DNA of 60,077 nucleotides, from assembly GCA_013297655.1 (NCBI GenBank), contig JAAFHV010000019.1, positions 1 to 60,077 of the forward strand. Direction: 5' to 3'. Both the position numbers and the translations under genes were made by a program. Shown here one piece after another: positions 26,909-34,732 of this stretch. The notes beneath the pieces are model-generated. The model ran no database searches and was not told the origin of the DNA. It saw only the letters and a list, made by a program, of their open reading frames with translations. Numbering within the stretch: position 1 is the stretch's first letter; each line of letters starts with the position of its first letter. The DNA is from Myxococcales bacterium. Its GTDB lineage: Bacteria > Myxococcota_A > Polyangia > Polyangiales > Polyangiaceae.

Positions 26909-27906
26909 GGCGCGACCCCGAGAGTACGCTGGAGCGCTTCGACGGCGGCGCTGCGCTCTTCGGCCGAGAGCGGCCCGAACGCGCTCATGAGGCTGCCGGT
27001 GCCACCTACCGGCGCGTGCTGCCCTTCGTCGAGTGCCCAACGGAGAAATCCGCGCACGGTGTCGTCGTGAGCTCCCTTCGCCTTCGGCACGAGCGCATAC
27101 ACCGTGCTCACGAGCGGGTACGGCGAGGCGCCGCGGGCGTCGGCGGGGGTAGGCGCGACGAACGTGCCGCTGTCGTCCTCGAGCCACGCCACGGCGAGGC
27201 CGCTCGCGCGCGCGAGGCCGAGCTCGAGGACGCCGATCGAGCCGCGGGTGGACTTCACCGCGAGCGCGACGCCGTCTTGCCCTTTTGCGCGTACGCCGGT
27301 GGGGAAGTTGGGGCTCTCGCCGGTGCCGACCTGCTCGGCGAACGCGGGGCTCCCCTTCGCGACGTAGGCCGTGAACCGCTTCGCCGTGCCGCTCGCGTCG
27401 GTGCGGTGGACGGGCAGCACGGGGAGGTTCGGAAGGGAAATTCCAGGGTTTTCGCGCACGAGGGACGGGTCGTTCCACGAGCGCACCTCGCCCATGAAGA
27501 GCGCCGCGAGAGACGCTCGGCCGAGGCGCAGCTCCGACACACCGGGCAGGTTCACGGCGACGACGACGGTGCCGTGCGCGAGCGGGATCTCGGCGTAGGC
27601 GCCCGCGGTGCGCGAGATCTCCTCTGCCGAGAGCGCCACGTCGCGCACGCCGAAGTCGACGGCGCCGACCGAGAGCAACATGAGCGCGCCTCCCGAGCCG
27701 ACGGCCCGATAGTCGACACGACCCGGACCCGCGTAGGCCTCCGACCAACGCGCGACGAGGGGGGCGGAGAGGCTCGCGCCGGCGCCGCGCGCGGTGACGT
27801 CGCGTTGGCTCTTGCCGCAGCCAACGAGCGCGAGGCTCGCGACGAACGCGAAGCTCGCGAAGCTCGCGAGCATGCCGCGGCGGGACCGCACGCGCGTGAC
27901 CCTCAC
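26905..27906 (-). CDS. pstS: Phosphate-binding lipoprotein PstS
   Basis: 333 aa from a GTG at 27906, overlapping the phoR stop by 4 nt. A signal peptide with lipobox LVGC ends near residue 30. The family pattern is visible: GAGASLSAPL, YRAVGSGGALMLL, VDFGVRDVALS, an RTDASGT segment that binds phosphate, and GSIGVLELGLA. It is predicted to deliver phosphate to PstCA in the periplasm. GTG starts on both pstS and pstC suggest tight translational coupling along the operon. Confidence 0.94.
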   Translation of the reverse strand: MRVTRVRSRRGMLASFASFAFVASLALVGCGKSQRDVTARGAGASLSAPLVARWSEAYAGPGRVDYRAVGSGGALMLLSVGAVDFGVRDVALSAEEISRTAGAYAEIPLAHGTVVVAVNLPGVSELRLGRASLAALFMGEVRSWNDPSLVRENPGISLPNLPVLPVHRTDASGTAKRFTAYVAKGSPAFAEQVGTGESPNFPTGVRAKGQDGVALAVKSTRGSIGVLELGLARASGLAVAWLEDDSGTFVAPTPADARGASPYPLVSTVYALVPKAKGAHDDTVRGFLRWALDEGQHAPVGGTGSLMSAFGPLSAEERSAAVEALQRTLGVAP

Positions 27907-29297
27907 GAGAGCGACCTCGCGGAGGGGAGCTCGCGCGGCGCGATTTTTTGCGTCGGGAGGCTCACGACGAACGTGGTCCCGCGGCCTACCTCGCTCTCCA
28001 CGCGCACCGCACCGCCCATCGCTTCGGACAAGTGCTTCACGATCGCGAGCCCGAGGCCGGTGCCTCCCACGTCGCGCGACCGACCGGGATCGACGCGGTA
28101 AAATCGTTCGAAGAGGCGGGGCAAGTGCGCGGCCTCGACCCCCGGCCCGGTGTCCTTCACGGTGATGCGGGTGAGGGGCCCGTCGAGCGCCGCGCTCAGG
28201 CTGACGGTGGACCCGGCGGGGCAGTACTTCACCGCGTTGTCGACGAGGTTCGTGATCACCTGCTCGAGCGCGCGGCGGTCGGCGAAGGCCTCGGCGTCGG
28301 TCCCGATGTTCATGGAAACGTTGATCTTTTTCTTCTCGGCGCGATCGCGAAAGAGGCTCGTGACGTGCGACGCGAAGGGCCGGAGCGCGATGACCTCGGG
28401 GGAGAGGCGAAGCTCGCGCGACTCGATGCGGGAGAGATCCAAGAGATCTTCGATGAGGCGCTGGAGGCGATCGGCGTTACGCTCGATGATGGCGAGGAAC
28501 TGATCGGCGGCCTTCGGATCTTTTCCCGCGACGAGGCGGAGCGTCTCGCCCGCAGAGAGCACCGCCGTCACCGGAGTGCGGAGCTCGTGGGAGACGTTCG
28601 CGACGAAGTCGCGGCGCATCGACTCGAGCCGTCGAATCTCGGTCACGTCGAAGAACACGGCGAGCACGCCGCCACCCTCGCCCTCGAACGCGGTGGCGCG
28701 CACGAGCAAGCGACGCGGCTTGAGCCCACCGACCTCTACCTCGCCGGTCATCGCGGATTTCACCTTCCGCGCGCGATCGAGCAGCTCCTTCAGCTCCGCG
28801 TGCCGGACGACCTCGAGGAGCGGCATGCCGATCATGTCGCCGCGGACGAGGAGCATCTCGCGGAAGGCGGGGTTCATGAGCGCGATGTTGCCGCTCGTGT
28901 CGAGGAGCATGACGCCCTCTTGCATGCCCTGGAGGACGCGGCTGAGGAGGTCGCGCTCGGCGCGGAGCTCGCGGAGCGTCTTCGTGAGGCTCGCGGCGAG
29001 CTTGTCGAGGGCCTGGCCGAGCTCGCGGCTCTCGGCTTCTTCTTGCGAGCCCACCGCGCGCACGTCCGTGTCGCCCTCTTGGATGCGTCGCGCCGCGTCG
29101 GTCAGCGGCCGAAGGGCGGCGAGAGAGGCGCGCGCGGAGGCCTCCGAGACGACCTGCCCGAACACGGCCGAGACGACGAGCACCACGACGGCGCGAAGCA
29201 ACGTGAGGGAACCCGCTTGGCCGAGCGCGCCTATCCCGACGAACGCAAAAAGCGCGAACGACAGGGGAAATACGCGGCTTCGGACCCCGGAGCTCAC
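27903..29297 (-). CDS. phoR: Phosphate regulon sensor histidine kinase PhoR
   Basis: 464 aa from a GTG at 29297. Two N-terminal membrane helices (about residues 8-50) with almost no periplasmic loop, a HAMP-like segment, a PAS domain (about 112-215, GVMLLDTSGNIALMNPAF), HisKA with FVANVSHELRTPV, and HATPase with NLVDNAVKY, DTGPGV and GGTGLGLAIVKH. This plan (no sensory ectodomain, PAS inside) matches PhoR, which senses phosphate through Pst and PhoU. It starts 6 nt after phoB and overlaps pstS. Confidence 0.94.
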   Translation of the reverse strand: MSSGVRSRVFPLSFALFAFVGIGALGQAGSLTLLRAVVVLVVSAVFGQVVSEASARASLAALRPLTDAARRIQEGDTDVRAVGSQEEAESRELGQALDKLAASLTKTLRELRAERDLLSRVLQGMQEGVMLLDTSGNIALMNPAFREMLLVRGDMIGMPLLEVVRHAELKELLDRARKVKSAMTGEVEVGGLKPRRLLVRATAFEGEGGGVLAVFFDVTEIRRLESMRRDFVANVSHELRTPVTAVLSAGETLRLVAGKDPKAADQFLAIIERNADRLQRLIEDLLDLSRIESRELRLSPEVIALRPFASHVTSLFRDRAEKKKINVSMNIGTDAEAFADRRALEQVITNLVDNAVKYCPAGSTVSLSAALDGPLTRITVKDTGPGVEAAHLPRLFERFYRVDPGRSRDVGGTGLGLAIVKHLSEAMGGAVRVESEVGRGTTFVVSLPTQKIAPRELPSARSLS

Positions 29298-29303
29298 GCG
29301 CGA

Positions 29304-29999
29304 CTAACCGACGACATCGGGAGATTCGGCGAACCTGTAGCCGACCCCGCGCACGGTCTCGATGTAATCGCCGGACTCGCCGAGCTTCTCGCGGAGGCGC
29401 TTCACGTGGGTGTCCACCGTGCGGGTGGTGATGTCGGCCTCGATCCCCCACACGTCGTTCAAGAGGGTGGAGCGGCTCTGGACGCGGTTTTTGCGCTCGA
29501 AGAGCGTGACGAGGAGCTTGAACTCGAGGGCGGTGAGCTCGAGCTCGGTGCCCGCCGACCACACCCGGTGCGCGCCGCGATCGATGCGGAGCTTGCCGAA
29601 CTCGACCGCGTCCATGGGCTCCGACTCGGGGGCACCGCGTCGCAAGATGGCCTGGATGCGGAGGAGCAGCTCGCGCACGCTGAACGGCTTCACCACGTAA
29701 TCGTCGGCGCCGAGCTCGAAGCCGACGACGCGGTCGATCTCCTCGCCCTTCGCGGTGAGGATGATCACCTGCGTGCCCTTCAGCGTAGGGTCGCTCTTGA
29801 TCTGCCGACACACCTCGGTGCCGGGCATGTCGGGGAGCATGAGGTCGAGGAGGACGAGATCCGGCTTCTTCTCTCGCACGAGGCGGAGACCCTCGTCGGC
29901 ACGCCCCGCGAGAGTGACCTTGTGGCCGCGCTCGCGCAGGTTGTAGTCGAGGATTTGCTGGATATCGGCCTCGTCTTCGATGACAAGGATCTTCGCCAT
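29304..29999 (-). CDS. phoB: Phosphate regulon response regulator PhoB
   Basis: 231 aa from the ATG at 29999 (MAKILVIEDE); the frame stays open upstream to 30239. The receiver has acidic pair ED, phosphorylated Asp in LLDLMLPDMPG and lysine in VVKPFS. The C-terminal OmpR/PhoB winged helix contains LTALEFKLL and TRTVDTHVKRLREKLG. First gene of the seven-gene phosphate operon, so the operon promoter must lie within 30000-30105, the 106-nt gap to the divergent GT2 gene. A palindrome GACACGTGTC and a TATACG hexamer are seen there, but no good Pho box. Confidence 0.95.
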   Translation of the reverse strand: MAKILVIEDEADIQQILDYNLRERGHKVTLAGRADEGLRLVREKKPDLVLLDLMLPDMPGTEVCRQIKSDPTLKGTQVIILTAKGEEIDRVVGFELGADDYVVKPFSVRELLLRIQAILRRGAPESEPMDAVEFGKLRIDRGAHRVWSAGTELELTALEFKLLVTLFERKNRVQSRSTLLNDVWGIEADITTRTVDTHVKRLREKLGESGDYIETVRGVGYRFAESPDVVG

Positions 30000-30105
30000 G
30001 AGCGCATCGTATAGGGTTCCTCGGTGACGGACACGTGTCATGGTGGGAGCTTGCCCGCGTCGCAACCGCCCCTTTTTCCCTGCTCCGTGACGATTCGGTA
30101 GCGCC

Positions 30106-30831
30106 ATGCTGGACGACATTCGCGTCATCGTGGTCGTGCCGGCGTACCGCGAAGCCCTGCAAATCGAGGCCGTCTTGCGTGGTCTCCCTGCGTCGGTCGA
30201 CGCCGCGATCTTGGTCGACGACGCGAGCCCGGACGGCACGAGCGACGCGGCGGGTCGCGTGGCCGCGGTTGACGCGCGGATCCGACTCGTGCGTCATACA
30301 CACAATCGCGGGGTCGGCGCCGCGATCGTGAGCGGCTACCGCGAGGCTGTCGCGCTCTTTCCGGGCGAGCGCGCCGCCCTCGTCGTGCTCGCCGGCGATG
30401 GCCAAATGAGCCCGCGCGATTTGCCTGCCGTCGTGGGCCCGATCGCGCGCCGCGAGGCGGACTACGTCAAGGGCGATCGTTTCCGGTTGCCGGGCGTGAG
30501 CCGGATGCCGCTCGGACGCTACGTGGGAGGGCGCGTATTCTCGGCGCTCACGTCGCGCGCGGTCGGTCGCCCCGTGTCCGATAGCCAATGTGGGTACACC
30601 GCCATCGATCGCGAGGTGCTCGCCGATCTCGACCTCGACGACGTGTGGCCCGGATTCGGGTATCCGAACGATCTGCTCGGTCAGCTCGCGGCGCGCGGAA
30701 AGCGCATCGTGGAGGTGCCAGTGGAGACCATCTACGGCGACGAGTCGAGCAAGCTCGGGCTCCGTCATTTGCCGCGGATCGCGTGGCTCGTCGGTCGCGC
30801 GTACGTGCGCCGAAAGCGGGCGGGCAGGTAG
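30106..30831 (+). CDS. Family 2 glycosyltransferase (dolichol-phosphate mannosyltransferase-like)
   Basis: 241 aa. GT-A fold motifs are VVPAYREA at the N-terminus, VDDASPDGT (nucleotide-sugar site) and a metal-binding-type GDGQMSPRDLP (about residues 97-107). The middle SDSQCGYTAIDREVL segment matches polyprenyl-phosphate sugar transferases such as DPM1/ArnC. No C-terminal membrane helices, so it is soluble or peripheral. It could supply a polyprenyl-linked sugar to a GT39 enzyme such as that at 3449-5050, but the two genes are 25 kb apart. Divergent from phoB. Confidence 0.88.
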   Translation: MLDDIRVIVVVPAYREALQIEAVLRGLPASVDAAILVDDASPDGTSDAAGRVAAVDARIRLVRHTHNRGVGAAIVSGYREAVALFPGERAALVVLAGDGQMSPRDLPAVVGPIARREADYVKGDRFRLPGVSRMPLGRYVGGRVFSALTSRAVGRPVSDSQCGYTAIDREVLADLDLDDVWPGFGYPNDLLGQLAARGKRIVEVPVETIYGDESSKLGLRHLPRIAWLVGRAYVRRKRAGR

Positions 30832-31082
30832 CGCGCGAGCGCTGGGCGGGTTCATCGAGCCCCGCCCGGCCAGTTTGGCGTGCCTCCGGAAGACCCTCGG
30901 CGTGCAAATGTTGACCGCGCTTCGTGCGCCATTTCGCACGCCCCGCACGCACGGCTTGACGCGAGTTGCCTTCGTTCCCGATGCTGAAGGCGGCACTTTC
31001 GCGGGTGTCGGCGCGGTGCGTCTGGCGGCACGAACCCTGCTTGGTTCGGGCGCAACTCACGTCTTCTCTCGAAGGAGCCTCG

Positions 31083-32729
31083 ATGACCTCACCTCGTCCG
31101 TTCGCCAGGACTGCCCGTCGCCTCGCATTTCCTCTCTTCACGAGCGGGGTGCTCATGGCGATGGCGGCGGTCGGCAACGGGTGTGGAGGGCAGGTCGATC
31201 CCGCGCCCCTCGCGGTCCCGATCGAGCCGCCTGGCATTCGCCCGCGCCCGCGCGACGGCGGCGTCACGAGGCCAGTCGATGCGCGCGCTCCCGTCACGCG
31301 TCTGCCGCTCCCCCCGCAGACGACCGCGACGGAGGTCGATCTCGGAACCGCGCCGAACGGCAGCACCGTGACGCTCGAGGTTCCATCGAACGCGCTCGGG
31401 TTCAACGTGGTCGTGACCGGCGAGGGCGAGGACGAGGTGGGCATCGAGCAAATCGTGAGCCCTACCGGCGAGACCGTGCTCCGCAATCACGTCGTGGTCG
31501 GTGGCACCTTCGAGACGTCGCTCGGGACTGGCATCGCCGCGGCGTCCGTACCGCAAAATGAAGCCTCGTCTGCGATGCCGATCAAGGCCGGGCCTTGGTC
31601 GATCACGGTGTCTTCGGCGACCGCGCGGCCCGTGAAGGTGGTGGCGCGAATCCAAATCTCGGGCGACGGCGTGTTTCACGGCGGCGCCGCCAACATGCAC
31701 GTCTACATTCCGGCCGGTCTCGAGATCGAAGATCCGGACACCGAGCACGTCGTGACCGCCGCATCGGCCCCGACGGACGCTTCGATCGAGGCACGGCTCG
31801 GCTCGTTCTTCGACGCGCTCGAGGCGACGACGGGCATTTTGCGCGGCGACGTCACGTTCCACGACGTGAGCGCCGGGCTCGTGAAGATCTCCACCGAGGG
31901 GGCGCTCGCGACGGGGTTCGCGGTGTCGAAGGGGGTAGTCCCCGACGGCGAACAATCGATCCATGTACTCCTCACGAACGACCTCGACTTCGGCGAAGGC
32001 ACGTGGGGAATCGCTTCGGGTATTCCGGGCGCGGCCACCAGGACAGGCACCCACGCGAGCGGCGTCGCGCTCGCCGTCACGGCCAACACCTTCGCCGACA
32101 TGGACGGCCTCGCGCTGCTCCACGAGGTAGGCCACTTCGTAGGCTTGAATCACACGACCGAGTTCGTGGGCGGCTTCGTGGACCCGCTCGCCGAGACGCC
32201 GAACTGCGCGGGTATTCTCGATATCGATAGACCCCAAACGCTCGATCGATGCCCGGACAAAGACAACCTCATGTTCCCCACGTTGTGGGCGACCGCGATT
32301 CGTGTGACCGCTTCGCAAAAGCGCGTTTACCAGGGCTCGCCGACCTACAAAGCGTTCGTCGGGGTGCTGCCCGAGCCCGGCCCGCAAGATGCGGGGATCA
32401 CCGACGCGGACGCTGGCGCGGCGGACGCGATGGTGCCCGACGCGGCGGGGTTCGCGAGGACGGTTCCCGCGATCGGCGAGGGCTCGAGCCACGAGCTGGC
32501 GGTGCGCTTCACACGATCGGGCCGCGCCCTCACGGGGGCCGAGCGGTTCGTCATGGGGGGCCTTTGCGGTTCCACCAACGGTCGCGGTGGGCTCGGCGTC
32601 GCGAGCATGCGGTCGCACCTCGGGGCCACGGTCGCGCACGCGGAGCTGGTTCGGATGGCGAACGATCCGGATTTGCTGGGCGTGATTCGAATGCGCGCGC
32701 GGAAGATGCTGGCGCGCGACGGTCGATGA
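31083..32729 (+). CDS. Lipoprotein with metzincin-type zinc site
   Basis: 548 aa from the ATG at 31083. The signal region ends VLMAMAAVGNGCGG, with a lipobox-like GNGC. The first ~200 mature residues are beta-rich (pre-peptidase-like sandwich with LEVPSNALGFNVVVTG). HEVGHFVGLNH, beginning at H347, is the HExxHxxGxxH zinc site, and a later NLMFPTLW could be the Met-turn. An Asp/Ala-rich linker (DAGITDADAGAADA) follows near residue 440. Probably a secreted or surface-anchored protease. Substrate unknown. Confidence 0.83.
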   Translation: MTSPRPFARTARRLAFPLFTSGVLMAMAAVGNGCGGQVDPAPLAVPIEPPGIRPRPRDGGVTRPVDARAPVTRLPLPPQTTATEVDLGTAPNGSTVTLEVPSNALGFNVVVTGEGEDEVGIEQIVSPTGETVLRNHVVVGGTFETSLGTGIAAASVPQNEASSAMPIKAGPWSITVSSATARPVKVVARIQISGDGVFHGGAANMHVYIPAGLEIEDPDTEHVVTAASAPTDASIEARLGSFFDALEATTGILRGDVTFHDVSAGLVKISTEGALATGFAVSKGVVPDGEQSIHVLLTNDLDFGEGTWGIASGIPGAATRTGTHASGVALAVTANTFADMDGLALLHEVGHFVGLNHTTEFVGGFVDPLAETPNCAGILDIDRPQTLDRCPDKDNLMFPTLWATAIRVTASQKRVYQGSPTYKAFVGVLPEPGPQDAGITDADAGAADAMVPDAAGFARTVPAIGEGSSHELAVRFTRSGRALTGAERFVMGGLCGSTNGRGGLGVASMRSHLGATVAHAELVRMANDPDLLGVIRMRARKMLARDGR

Positions 32730-32855
32730 TCCATGCGCCATAACGCGCTTTTGGTGAACTACCCACTTCCGCCCACACGGGGATGCTTTTGGCTCGCGCG
32801 TGGGTCCGGCGGGCTCGCGGTTCCCGTCGCGCGTGCGGTGGATTAGCCTGGCGAC

Positions 32856-33383
32856 GTGAGCGATCTCGACAAACTGCGGACGCGGGTGGCCAATCAGGCC
32901 CACGAGGTCGCGAAGACGATCAACGAGGGGTTCGAGGACTATCGTGTCGGCGCTGGCGCGTGGCAGGTGGAGCTCAGCACCCCCGAGGGGCAGTCCACGG
33001 CCGGCGGCAAGCAGGCGCTCCAGCACTTGCGGCTCGTCCCCACGCGCGAGGGCTACGCCGCGCTCGTGGTCGGCACCGTGAACGGGGTGCTCTATTCGGC
33101 CGAGCTGCGGACGTTCGACCACGTCGCGATGAGCCACGAGGTGCGCTTCAAGCGGCCACTCGAGATCTCGGCCTCCGAGTACGACGACTTCCTCCGCAAG
33201 GCCGACGTGATCATGAATCTTTGCCGCTTCAAGGCAAAGCGCGTTGGCCCTCCGGAGGAGCTCTTGGCCGAGCGAGCGTCGCTGAAGGTGGCGGCGTACA
33301 ACGCGCGAAATCTGAAAATCGTGGCGGGGGTAGTGCTGTTCTTGATCGCCGTGATGATCGTGATTCGATTCGCGCGAGGCTGA
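32856..33383 (+). CDS. Tail-anchored protein of unknown function
   Basis: 175 aa from a GTG at 32856 (MSDLDKLRTRVANQAHEVAK). An N-terminal amphipathic helix, a mixed alpha/beta body with a segment GYAALVVGTVNGVLYSAELRT, and a single hydrophobic helix at the very C-terminus (IVAGVVLFLIAVMIVIRF), which suggests tail anchoring with the body in the cytoplasm. I do not recognise the family. Between two lipoprotein genes in the same direction. Confidence 0.7.
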   Translation: MSDLDKLRTRVANQAHEVAKTINEGFEDYRVGAGAWQVELSTPEGQSTAGGKQALQHLRLVPTREGYAALVVGTVNGVLYSAELRTFDHVAMSHEVRFKRPLEISASEYDDFLRKADVIMNLCRFKAKRVGPPEELLAERASLKVAAYNARNLKIVAGVVLFLIAVMIVIRFARG

Positions 33384-33467
33384 CCACCGGCGCCTTCGGT
33401 GCCGCGCAGCCACTCTCCTTTCGACGTGGGGTGATCTTTTTTACCGAGCGGGGTGCACGTAGAGGCC

Positions 33468-34652
33468 ATGCGTCGTTCGTTCGGTTTCCCAAGGCGGCCC
33501 AAGGTCGCCGTCGCCGTGGCTTCGATCGGGGCGTTCGCCGCGCTCGCGAGCTGCGGTGCGCGCACGGCCCTCGACGCCGACCTCGACGCAAGCGCGCCGA
33601 CCGACGCCGGCCGCGATGGCGACGCCACCCTCGACGCGGACGCCGACCTCGACGCCCGCGTGGGGTGCGTCCCCGGTGATTTCCCCCTCACACGCGCGTA
33701 TCCGTCCGTCATGCTCGTCGTCGATCGATCGACGTCGATGAACACGGCGTTCGGCACGAGCACGCGTTGGGTGGTCCTCAAAGAGGCGCTCGCCGCGGCG
33801 CTTCCGCCCATCGACCGAACGATCGCGCTCGGGGCGCTGATCTTCCCCGCCGGAGGAGGTGGCGCGTGTGTGGCTCCTTCGGCGCCTGATCTCGATCCAG
33901 CGCTTTCGAACGCTTCGGCGGTGATGGCGAAGCTCTTGGAGCGGAACCCTTCCGGCTCCACGCCGACCGCGGAGTCGCTCGAGGTGGCGGCTTCGTCGCT
34001 CGCGGGCTTGCGCACCGCCACGTCTGCGCGCGCGCTGGTGCTCGCGACCGATGGCGCTCCGGGCTGCAACACGACGCTCGATCCTGCGACCTGCACGTGC
34101 ATCTCGGGCACTCGATGCACGCGCGCGGAGCGCTGTCTCGACGATACACGCACCATCGCGACGATCGCGCGCGCGGCGGCGAAAGACATTCCCACCTACG
34201 TGATTGGCCTTCAAGACGCGACGAACGCGACGTACAGCGACGTGCTGGACGCGATGGCGGTCGCGGGCGGAAAGCCGCGCACCGGGGCAGCTCGCAAGTA
34301 CTACGCCGCCACCTCGCGGGCGGAGCTCGACGCCGCGCTCGTGGCCATTCGCGCGCAGGTGGGGGAGTGTACGTTTCTAACGACTTCCGTGCCGAGCGCA
34401 GACGGCACCATCGTGCTCACTCTCGACGGAGCAGAGATACCCTTCGATCCGAGCGGCGTAAGTGGCTGGCGCTGGCAAAACCAGGCCAACGGCGAGATCG
34501 CGCTCACGGCCGACCAGTGCACCCGCGCGAGCCGCCCTGGGGTCGCGTTCAAGGCGACGGTCGCGTGCGAAGCGCCAGACACAGGGGCCTCGGGCGCGGT
34601 CGATGCTTCGGAGGTGGACGCCGAAGCGGACAGCGAGGCCGACGGCGGCTGA
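33468..34652 (+). CDS. VWA-domain lipoprotein
   Basis: 394 aa from the ATG at 33468 (MRRSFGFPRRPKVAVAV); a GTG at 33453 would add five residues. The signal peptide ends ALASCGA (lipobox). An Asp-rich spacer (DADLDA and DADADLDA motifs) precedes a von Willebrand A domain: metal-site DRSTSM (DxSxS), a conserved Thr near GSTPTAES, and ATDGAPGCN. A Cys-containing second part and an acidic tail (DASEVDAEADSEADGG) follow. Such surface VWA lipoproteins mediate metal-dependent binding. The acidic repeats could bind calcium; that is inference. Confidence 0.85.
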   Translation: MRRSFGFPRRPKVAVAVASIGAFAALASCGARTALDADLDASAPTDAGRDGDATLDADADLDARVGCVPGDFPLTRAYPSVMLVVDRSTSMNTAFGTSTRWVVLKEALAAALPPIDRTIALGALIFPAGGGGACVAPSAPDLDPALSNASAVMAKLLERNPSGSTPTAESLEVAASSLAGLRTATSARALVLATDGAPGCNTTLDPATCTCISGTRCTRAERCLDDTRTIATIARAAAKDIPTYVIGLQDATNATYSDVLDAMAVAGGKPRTGAARKYYAATSRAELDAALVAIRAQVGECTFLTTSVPSADGTIVLTLDGAEIPFDPSGVSGWRWQNQANGEIALTADQCTRASRPGVAFKATVACEAPDTGASGAVDASEVDAEADSEADGG

Positions 34653-34667
34653 TCGCGCTAGGACGAA

Positions 34668-34696
34668 GCGCCCCGATCCACGAGGGATCGAGGCGC
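34668..34696. terminator. Bidirectional terminator between VWA lipoprotein and fadJ
   Basis: Inverted repeat of about 12 bp with one mismatch (668-679 with 684-696 of the 34-kb block), loop ACGA, followed on the plus strand by TCTTCTTGTTC. It lies between two convergent genes and could end both. Confidence 0.6.
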
Positions 34697-34732
34697 TCTT
34701 CTTGTTCGCTCGGGAGACGATCAGGCTTCGGC

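Noticed and set aside
30020-30045. Pho box in front of phoB
   Set aside because: One half-site (GTGTCAT) fits 6 of 7 positions, but the partner 11 bp away fits only 3 of 7. Not reported as a feature.
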